Origin: Clostridiales bacterium
Lineage (GTDB): Bacteria > Bacillota > Clostridia > Peptostreptococcales > Anaerovoracaceae
NCBI GenBank assembly: GCA_012511395.1
Contig: JAAZGD010000136.1
Coordinates: 1 to 7,614 of the forward strand
DNA: 7,614 nucleotides
Direction of reading: 5' to 3'
Every line of letters begins with the position of its first letter. Within the stretch, counting starts at the first letter, position 1. The notes under the pieces were generated by a model that was not told the origin of the DNA, did no database searches, and saw nothing but the letters and a program-made list of their open reading frames with translations. Positions 1-5,131 of the stretch are shown piece by piece. A program made the translations under genes and the position numbers.

Positions 1-721
1 GCATATGCTCTGCAAGCCACCCTTCATCTCTTGCCATAACAGAAGCTATTCTTAAGGCAAAACACTTTTTACCCAACAGCGCATTCCCACCATACCCTGA
101 ACCAAAGGACCATATAGTCCTTTCTTCAGGAAAGTGACTTATATACTTCTTTTCCATAGGAGCACAAGGCCACTCCACATCCTTCTCACCTTCTTCTAAA
201 GGCGCACCTACTGAATGAAGGCAAGGTACGAATTCACCATCTTCTCCCAAAAGGTCTAAAACCTTATCTCCCATTCTGGTCATTATTCTCATATTACAAA
301 CTACGTAAGGACTGTCTGTAAGCTCCACACCTATCTTTGCAATAGGTGAACCTAAAGGCCCCATTGAATAGGGAATAACATACATGGTTCTCCCCTTCAT
401 GCAGCCTCTATAAAGGTCTGTCATAAGGGGTTTCAGCGCTTTAGGGTCTATCCAATTATTAGTAGGGCCTGCATCCTCTTCCTTAATAGAAGATATGTAC
501 GTTCTGTCTTCAACTCTCGCCACATCAGAGGGGTCAGATCTAAAGGCATGACAGTTAGGAAGCTTCTCCTCATTTAACAAGGTTGCACTACCTGCTTCCA
601 CTGCATGAGCCATTATCTCCTTATATTCTTCAGAAGAACCGTTGCACCAATATACCCTGTCAGGAGTACACAGCTCCTCCATCTCCTTCACCCACTCGAG
701 CAATTTCTTATGTTTTATCAC
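1..721 (-). CDS. pckG: Phosphoenolpyruvate carboxykinase (GTP), N-terminal 240 residues, runs off the left edge
   Basis: GTP-dependent PEP carboxykinase interconverts oxaloacetate + GTP and PEP + GDP + CO2 in the cytosol, linking C4 and C3 pools. I translated the visible part by hand. It begins with GTG at 721 and contains family-specific stretches: VYWCNGSSEEY near the N-terminus, FRSDPSDVARVEDRTYI (substrate-binding Arg region), GRTMYVIPYSMGPLGSP, KIGVELTDSPYVV, and ERTIWSFGSGYGGNALLGKK. The visible part ends at ARDEGWLAEHM, whose Lys (LLGKK) and His (AEHM) correspond to the Mn ligands of the family. The nucleotide-binding P-loop and the catalytic Cys loop lie beyond the edge, so roughly 60% of the usual ~600 residues is missing. 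The GTG start is chosen because AGGGAG lies 7 bases upstream and the N-terminus matches the family. The gene is divergent from the SLH gene and has its own promoter at 761-789. Identity is very secure; whether the gene is intact cannot be seen. Confidence 0.96.
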   Translation of the reverse strand, partial: MIKHKKLLEWVKEMEELCTPDRVYWCNGSSEEYKEIMAHAVEAGSATLLNEEKLPNCHAFRSDPSDVARVEDRTYISSIKEEDAGPTNNWIDPKALKPLMTDLYRGCMKGRTMYVIPYSMGPLGSPIAKIGVELTDSPYVVCNMRIMTRMGDKVLDLLGEDGEFVPCLHSVGAPLEEGEKDVEWPCAPMEKKYISHFPEERTIWSFGSGYGGNALLGKKCFALRIASVMARDEGWLAEHM

Positions 722-728
722 TTTTATT

Positions 729-734
729 CTCCCT
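729..734 (-). promoter_or_regulatory. Ribosome binding site of pckG
   Basis: AGGGAG on the minus strand, 7 bases before a GTG codon at 721. It decides the start of pckG, because no ATG near the expected N-terminus has a comparable site. Confidence 0.75.
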
Positions 735-756
735 TTTTATATAACAATCTCTATTC

Positions 757-864
757 TTAAATCATAGCATTAACATACCCTTTCTTCAAGACAGCCCCTC
801 TTGTATACTTATTATTTACTCTACGGTTGTATTGTACCTGAATTCCCATTTCATTATATTCCAT
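757..864 (-). CDS. Possible 35-codon small ORF upstream of pckG (doubtful)
   Basis: An ATG at 864 opens a 35-codon frame ending in TAA at 757-759. GGGGGAG (875-881) lies 10 bases before the ATG. The peptide is short, polar and basic (contains YNRRVNNKYTRG and ends GYVNAMI), with no signal peptide, membrane segment or recognised family. The predicted pckG promoter lies wholly inside the ORF, so any transcript covering it would have to start farther upstream, near or within the SLH promoter. I see no clear promoter for it. It could be a leader peptide, a real small protein, or a chance frame next to a purine-rich stretch. Chance is the default explanation. Confidence 0.18.
   Translation of the reverse strand: MEYNEMGIQVQYNRRVNNKYTRGAVLKKGYVNAMI
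761..789 (-). promoter_or_regulatory. Sigma-A-type promoter for pckG
   Basis: On the minus strand, TTGAAG (784-789) and TATGAT (761-766) are separated by exactly 17 bases. They match the TTGACA and TATAAT consensus at 4 and 5 of 6 positions. Transcription would start near 753-755, giving a short leader of about 30 bases before the GTG at 721. No operator or riboswitch fold was recognised around it. Confidence 0.65.
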
Positions 865-904
865 AAAAGCAGTTCTCCCCCTTTTAAACAACCCTCCTTA
901 TGCT

Positions 905-933
905 TTGACTTGGTAACAGTTTGGGATTATATT
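905..933 (+). promoter_or_regulatory. Sigma-A-type promoter for the SLH-domain gene
   Basis: TTGACT (905-910) and TATATT (928-933) are separated by 17 bases; each matches its consensus at 5 of 6 positions. Transcription would start near 940, leaving only about 20 bases of leader ahead of the ATG at 963, mostly occupied by the ribosome binding site. It is divergent from the pckG promoter, with about 115 bases between the two -35 boxes. Confidence 0.7.
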
Positions 934-943
934 AAAGATACCT

Positions 944-952
944 AGGAAAGGA
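944..952 (+). promoter_or_regulatory. Ribosome binding site of the SLH-domain gene
   Basis: AGGAAAGGA lies 10 bases before the ATG at 963. It supports this start, which is also the codon that begins a well-formed signal peptide. Confidence 0.65.
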
Positions 953-962
953 AATTAACGAA

Positions 963-2333
963 ATGAAAAGTAAGAAATTCCATTTTTTTACGGTACTGTT
1001 TTTGCTTTTATTCGTACTAATCAGTGGAGTGAGTTTAACACATGGGGCATCATATCCAGATGTGGATAATACCTCCCATCAAACTGCCGTTGAAACTCTT
1101 TCTTCTATGAGAATTGTCAGTGGATACCCTGATGGAACGTTTCAACCCGAAAGAAGTGTTACGAGAGCTGAATTTGCAGCTATGGTAACAAGATATCTTG
1201 GAATTCCTGAGTCTAGCTTGGTAAGCTATAACAAAACCAAATTTAAAGATATGACAGGTTATGGATGGTCTATCCCTTATATGGGTTACTGTTCAGAAAA
1301 CGGTATTATTTTAGGAGATGGTAAAGGAAATGCCATGCCTGGTAAGACCATAACCTATGTAGAAGCAGCAACAATGGTTGTTAGGGTTCTTGGACTGGAA
1401 CCGGAATTAAATCCATCACTTAAATGGCCAGCCAATTACTTAGAGGTTGCGACATATCATGGATTAACAAATAATATTTCAGACAGAAGTGGTACCATGG
1501 ATAGAGGGAATGCCGCACAGTTATTGTACAATGCTTTGGGCATTGACTCTTCCTATAAAGGAACCTTAACCGTAAGTAAGATGTCACTCTACAGTATCGC
1601 TGACACGGGAGATGTTAATACTTATGAATTTGCACGAAATATTGACACAGATATAAAAATTAAATTCACAGTTAAACACGACCTTATTTCAAATGATAAA
1701 ACTGTTCCCTTACAGTTTTTAATCTCCCCTGTCATTGAGAAAAAGGTAATTGAGAATGAAACAAAATATATTAAGCTTGAGGCAAATAATACCAGCACAG
1801 AGGCAACAGCCACCGTTTCAATTAAAAATCTTGTAAAGGACAATCCCAATGTTAATCAGTATAAGATTGAGATTAAAGCAAACGACATAATACTAAATGT
1901 TAAATCATTTGAATTATACTTAGACACCTCGGAGGAAAAAGCCTTTATTGAGAAATCTACCATGCAGAGCATTAAATTCTATTCCGGGACCGGTCCTGAT
2001 TGGATCCCCTATGAAGACAGGGTATATGCCGTCAGTTTTTTAAAGACTCCATTATTGGGCATGATTGCAGCAGAAGCAGTAATTAATCATGGTATAGCTC
2101 CTAGAGATATGATAATACCTATTACCCATATTTATTATTTAGGAAATGGTGAATGGGTTAAATATAATCGTGATCTATACATCTTAAAGGGTAGCACCAG
2201 CACCGAAATATCATCAGGTATTTATTACAGCGAATTCGCAACTAAAAAATATCAGGCGGGGAAATACACCGTTAAAACCTTCGCTTTTGATAAACTCATT
2301 GCAGAAGGACAATTTACAGTAGTAACAAAATAA
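963..2333 (+). CDS. Secreted S-layer homology (SLH) domain protein with unrecognised C-terminal region
   Basis: This 456-residue exported protein is probably held non-covalently on the cell wall by its SLH repeats, which in this family bind secondary cell-wall polysaccharide. Residues 1-29 are a signal peptide: a Lys-rich N-terminus, a hydrophobic core (about 8-22), and likely cleavage near HGA/S. SLH1 (about 30-77) is classical, with YPDV, GYPDGTFQPERSVTRAEF. SLH2 (about 94-142) has FKDM and GDGKGNAMPG, but its TRAE-equivalent is TYVE. SLH3 (about 155-193) is degenerate, with DRGN at that place. Residues about 200-456 match no family I know. They look beta-rich and may form two modules (about 205-330 and 335-456), the last ending in GKYTVKTFAFDKLIAEGQFTV, an Ig-like pattern. 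No catalytic motif, LPXTG or C-terminal membrane anchor is visible. The gene is monocistronic, with its own promoter and terminator. It appears more A-rich in codon use than its neighbours (by eye). The SLH call is secure; the function is unknown. Confidence 0.9.
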   Translation: MKSKKFHFFTVLFLLLFVLISGVSLTHGASYPDVDNTSHQTAVETLSSMRIVSGYPDGTFQPERSVTRAEFAAMVTRYLGIPESSLVSYNKTKFKDMTGYGWSIPYMGYCSENGIILGDGKGNAMPGKTITYVEAATMVVRVLGLEPELNPSLKWPANYLEVATYHGLTNNISDRSGTMDRGNAAQLLYNALGIDSSYKGTLTVSKMSLYSIADTGDVNTYEFARNIDTDIKIKFTVKHDLISNDKTVPLQFLISPVIEKKVIENETKYIKLEANNTSTEATATVSIKNLVKDNPNVNQYKIEIKANDIILNVKSFELYLDTSEEKAFIEKSTMQSIKFYSGTGPDWIPYEDRVYAVSFLKTPLLGMIAAEAVINHGIAPRDMIIPITHIYYLGNGEWVKYNRDLYILKGSTSTEISSGIYYSEFATKKYQAGKYTVKTFAFDKLIAEGQFTVVTK

Positions 2334-2380
2334 TTCCAATACTTGCCGTAGCACAATAGTACCCATTCAAACTAACTGAA

Positions 2381-2420
2381 AAGAAAAAGACACCGTCTGA
2401 AAACGGTGTCTTCTTTTTTT
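2381..2420. terminator. Bidirectional intrinsic terminator between the SLH gene and bfr
   Basis: A perfect 8-bp stem, GACACCGT (2389-2396) with ACGGTGTC (2403-2410), closes a 6-base loop. A T-rich run (2411-2420) follows on the plus strand and an A-rich run (2381-2388) precedes it, so both strands have a hairpin followed by a U-tract. It lies 55 bases past the SLH stop codon and just 15 bases past the bfr stop codon, so it serves both convergent genes. Confidence 0.9.
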
Positions 2421-2425
2421 AATCT

Positions 2426-2890
2426 TTAAACTTTTGTAGTAAGAAAGATTGGAGGAGTCATCTGATCGATTTGGTCTAACAACTCTTCGATTTCATCCAT
2501 GTGGTCATCCTCTTCCTTAAGGATTTCCTGCAATACCTTTCTTGTGGCATAATCGTTAAATTCGCCCATCTTCTTAATAGCAACGTTATATGCTTTTATT
2601 GCATCTACTTCTGCCAGTCTGTCGTTCTCAAGCTGCTCCGGAACTTCATTGCCTATATGAATAGGGCCTAACTTGGTTACGATTGGAGTCCCTTCAAGAT
2701 ATAGGATTCTGCCAATAAGCTTTTCTGCATGCTTCATCTCATCGATTGCTCTCTTCTCAAAATGCTCATGAAGCTTGGAATAACCCCAGTCCTCAGTCAT
2801 TTCAGCGTGAACGATATACTGATTAATAGCAGTCAGTTCATCTGCAAGAAGCGAGTTCAAAATTTCAATTACTTTTGGATCACTTTTCAT
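2426..2890 (-). CDS. bfr: Bacterioferritin (heme-binding iron-storage ferritin)
   Basis: Bacterioferritins form 24-subunit cytosolic shells that oxidise Fe(II) at a di-iron centre and store it as a ferric mineral, usually with heme at subunit interfaces. The 154-residue protein has near-normal length (E. coli Bfr has 158) and aligns without shift. All six ferroxidase ligands are at the E. coli positions: Glu18 (in ADELTAINQY), Glu51 and His54 (DEMKHAE), Glu94 (AEVDA), Glu127 and His130 (EEDDH). The heme ligand Met52 is also present, which distinguishes it from plain ferritin or Dps. The start is supported by AAAGGAGG at 2898-2905, 7 bases upstream. It lies 58 bases downstream of hbd on the same strand. 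No terminator separates them and I found no convincing promoter or Fur box, so co-transcription with hbd is possible. A bidirectional hairpin ends the transcript. Confidence 0.96.
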   Translation of the reverse strand: MKSDPKVIEILNSLLADELTAINQYIVHAEMTEDWGYSKLHEHFEKRAIDEMKHAEKLIGRILYLEGTPIVTKLGPIHIGNEVPEQLENDRLAEVDAIKAYNVAIKKMGEFNDYATRKVLQEILKEEDDHMDEIEELLDQIDQMTPPIFLTTKV

Positions 2891-2948
2891 CTTTTTTCCT
2901 CCTTTGATTTAATGCTACAATAAATTGCTTTTTTATTAATACCCTCTA

Positions 2949-3797
2949 CTATTTTGAGTAATCAAAAAATCCTATTCCTGTTTTTCTTCCCAGCTTGTTT
3001 CCTCTTACCATCTTTTTAAGAAGTGGATGAGGTCTGTACTTTGTATCGCCAAACTCTTGGTATAATGTTTCCATAATGGCTAAACATACATCAAGGCCTA
3101 CCAAATCCCCCAAGGCTAAGGGGCCCATTGGGTGGTTTGCGCCAAGCATCATAGCCTGATCAATTCCTTCAGCATCTGCAACGCCGTCTGCCAAAATCCC
3201 GATGGCTTCGTTAATCATAGGAATTAATACTCTGTTAACAACGAATCCCGGAGCTTCAGAAACCTCCACAGGTGTTTTACCTAAAGCTTCCGTTAAAGCC
3301 AGAACTGTCTTCTTTGTTTCTTCTGATGTGCCTAAGCCTTTTACTATCTCCACAAGCTTCATCATTGGTACAGGGTTAAAGAAGTGCATCCCTATAACCT
3401 TGTCAGGCCTTGTAGTCGCTGCTGCAATTTCGGTGATTGAAAGAGCCGATGTGTTTGTTGCTAAAATTACATCCTTGCCACACAGCTCGTCAAGCTCCTT
3501 AAATAAAGCTTTTTTCTGCTCCATATCTTCAGTCGCAGCCTCTATAATAAGGTCCACATCCTTCACAACGGAAATATCTGTGCTTCCTTTAATCCTGCTC
3601 ATACAGGCATTCTTATCTTCCTCAGTTATTTTTTCTTTAGCCACAAGCTTTGACAAGTTCTTTTCAACAGTTGCAATGCCACCGTCAACTGAGGTCTGTC
3701 TTCTGGCTCTTAATACTACCTCATAGCCGCTTTGAGCCAACACCTGGATGATACCTGCCCCCATAGTGCCTGTGCCTAATACTCCGATTTTCTTCAT
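2949..3797 (-). CDS. hbd: 3-hydroxybutyryl-CoA dehydrogenase
   Basis: It interconverts acetoacetyl-CoA and (S)-3-hydroxybutyryl-CoA using a nicotinamide cofactor, a cytosolic step of butyrate formation and related C4 acyl-CoA metabolism. At 282 residues it has the length of clostridial Hbd and resembles it end to end. The Rossmann loop is GTGTMG (8-13). Catalytic positions are Ser117 (NTS), His138 (GMHFFNP), Glu150 and Asn188 (FVVNR), spaced exactly as Ser137/His158/Glu170/Asn208 of the human enzyme. The C-terminal dimerisation domain includes GANHPMGPLALGD and ends GFFDYSK. One oddity: at the end of the second beta strand, where NAD enzymes carry Asp, it reads Ala31-Arg32-Arg33, which suggests NADP(H) preference. 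AAAGGAGG (3807-3814) lies 9 bases before the ATG. The gene is not beside crt, bcd or etf, its usual partners; its visible neighbours are bfr downstream and pgi upstream. Confidence 0.95.
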   Translation of the reverse strand: MKKIGVLGTGTMGAGIIQVLAQSGYEVVLRARRQTSVDGGIATVEKNLSKLVAKEKITEEDKNACMSRIKGSTDISVVKDVDLIIEAATEDMEQKKALFKELDELCGKDVILATNTSALSITEIAAATTRPDKVIGMHFFNPVPMMKLVEIVKGLGTSEETKKTVLALTEALGKTPVEVSEAPGFVVNRVLIPMINEAIGILADGVADAEGIDQAMMLGANHPMGPLALGDLVGLDVCLAIMETLYQEFGDTKYRPHPLLKKMVRGNKLGRKTGIGFFDYSK

Positions 3798-3892
3798 AAA
3801 ACAGTTCCTCCTTTATCCACTTATATTTATTTATAATTCCTTCCTAATTTTCCACTAACAAGTATATATCAATTTCACCTTCAAGTAAAAGG

Positions 3893-5131
3893 TTAACCTT
3901 TAAGATTCTTTCTCATCTCTTCTTTATATGCTTCAACTCCCGGCTGGTCAAAGGGGTTCACAGAAAGCATAAGGCCTGAAATCCCGCAGGTCATCATGAA
4001 GAAGTAAAAAAGTTGACCCAAAATCCTCTCCTCCATAAAAGGAATATCTATTTTTACCTGAGGGACACCTACCTTTTCGTGAGCGTTCATGACTCCCGAT
4101 ACTGCAGCTCTGTTCACCTCATTCATGGTCTTCCCATGAAAAGGACTTCCTTCTTCATTAACCCATATATCATCCTTAGCACTTTTTAAGTCCATTATCG
4201 TTTCAAAGAAGATCTGATTTCCTTCCTGCAAGTATTGTCCCATGCTGTGAAGGTCTGCCGTAAAGCTTAAGGAAGCAGGAAAAAGGCCCTTCCCTTCCTT
4301 TCCTTCACTCTCTCCAAAAAGCTGTTTCAGCCATTCTGAAAAACACATAAAAGAAGGCTCATAGCTTTCAAAGATCTCTATCTTCTTTCCTTTATCCCAA
4401 AGAAGCTTCCTTGTGATAGCATAATCCGTCAGATTTGAATCCCACAAAGGACTTATAGCGCACTCATAGGCCCCTAAAAGAAGCTCTTCTATATGAAAGC
4501 CGGAAACTGCAAGAGGCAGAAGGCCTACAGGAGTTAATACAGAGTATCTTCCCCCTATATCCTTGGGTATGGAAAACCTTGTGTAACCTTTTAACTTACA
4601 TTCTCCCAACAGTATTCCTTCATCTTCATCAGTTACCGCAAATATCCTTTTATATGCTTCATTCTCTCCATACTTCTCAATAAGGGCTTCTTTCAATATG
4701 GAGAATGCAATGCTTGATTCTGTTGTAGTCCCTGACTTTGAAATAACACAGATGCAGGTATCCTTTTCATAAAGCTGTGAAAGTATCTCCTTATGATAAG
4801 TTGTACTTAAGTTGTTTCCCGCAAATAAAAGCTCAGGATAGCCTTCCCTTTTACCTAACGCCTCATAAGCGGCTCTTGCCCCAAGATAGGAGCCCCCTAT
4901 CCCTATGACTATAAAGAGTCTGCACTTGTTCTGAATGACGGAAGCCACACTTTTTATTCTCTCAATCAAAAGAGAAAGCTCTGATTCCTTGTCAGTTATC
5001 CCTAGCGGGTAGGAGACCCATCCTGTATAAGGATATTCTCCCTTCCACAATATCTCCATACACTCTTCAGCCTTTTCTTTAAGCAGAGAGGTGTCTACAA
5101 ATGCTTTTGAACAATCAACCTTAATATCCAT
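3893..5131 (-). CDS. pgi: Glucose-6-phosphate isomerase, short form (412 residues)
   Basis: It interconverts glucose-6-phosphate and fructose-6-phosphate in the cytosol. Motifs in the 412-residue form: GIGGSYLGAR (77-86) and SKSGTTTE (131-138), both phosphate-binding; signature DIGGRYSV (191-198); catalytic Glu274 in GESEGK; His295 in DLHSMGQ; and the second signature NPFDQPGVEAYK with catalytic Lys403. It follows the Bacillus-type layout but stops 9 residues after that Lys, so it lacks the C-terminal tail of about 25-30 residues found in the 450-residue B. subtilis enzyme. Bases past the stop do not encode the missing tail in frame. I chose ATG at 5131 because GGGGAG lies 7 bases upstream; an in-frame ATG at 5152 would add 7 residues but has no such site. 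The start overlaps the dehydratase stop codon by 11 bases, implying translational coupling. No clear terminator follows. Confidence 0.95.
   Translation of the reverse strand: MDIKVDCSKAFVDTSLLKEKAEECMEILWKGEYPYTGWVSYPLGITDKESELSLLIERIKSVASVIQNKCRLFIVIGIGGSYLGARAAYEALGKREGYPELLFAGNNLSTTYHKEILSQLYEKDTCICVISKSGTTTESSIAFSILKEALIEKYGENEAYKRIFAVTDEDEGILLGECKLKGYTRFSIPKDIGGRYSVLTPVGLLPLAVSGFHIEELLLGAYECAISPLWDSNLTDYAITRKLLWDKGKKIEIFESYEPSFMCFSEWLKQLFGESEGKEGKGLFPASLSFTADLHSMGQYLQEGNQIFFETIMDLKSAKDDIWVNEEGSPFHGKTMNEVNRAAVSGVMNAHEKVGVPQVKIDIPFMEERILGQLFYFFMMTCGISGLMLSVNPFDQPGVEAYKEEMRKNLKG

Noticed and set aside
2918..2940. AT-only hairpin between hbd and bfr (AATAAA / TTTATT)
   Set aside because: The stem has no GC pairs and no U-tract follows it. 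It is expected by chance in such AT-rich DNA and is not a credible terminator.
2906..2965. Possible bfr promoter (TTGATT, 18-base spacer, TATTAA on the minus strand)
   Set aside because: Each box matches its consensus at only 4 of 6 positions and the -35 lies in the end of hbd. This is too weak to list as a feature.
3202..3726. 174-codon plus-strand open frame opposite hbd
   Set aside because: It is a shadow of hbd, with Ser/Thr-rich low-complexity translation, no ribosome binding site and no family resemblance.
3798..3892. Promoter for hbd in the 95-base gap after pgi
   Set aside because: The gap is very AT-rich with several TATAAA-like boxes, but none has a -35 at a 16-18 base spacing. 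A promoter is likely but its place cannot be decided.
3888..3901. Perfect 14-bp palindrome AAAGGTTAACCTTT over the pgi stop codon, considered as a terminator
   Set aside because: It has no loop, the stem is AT-rich and no T-run follows on the minus strand. A nearby 5-bp stem is also too weak. I cannot call a terminator or operator here.
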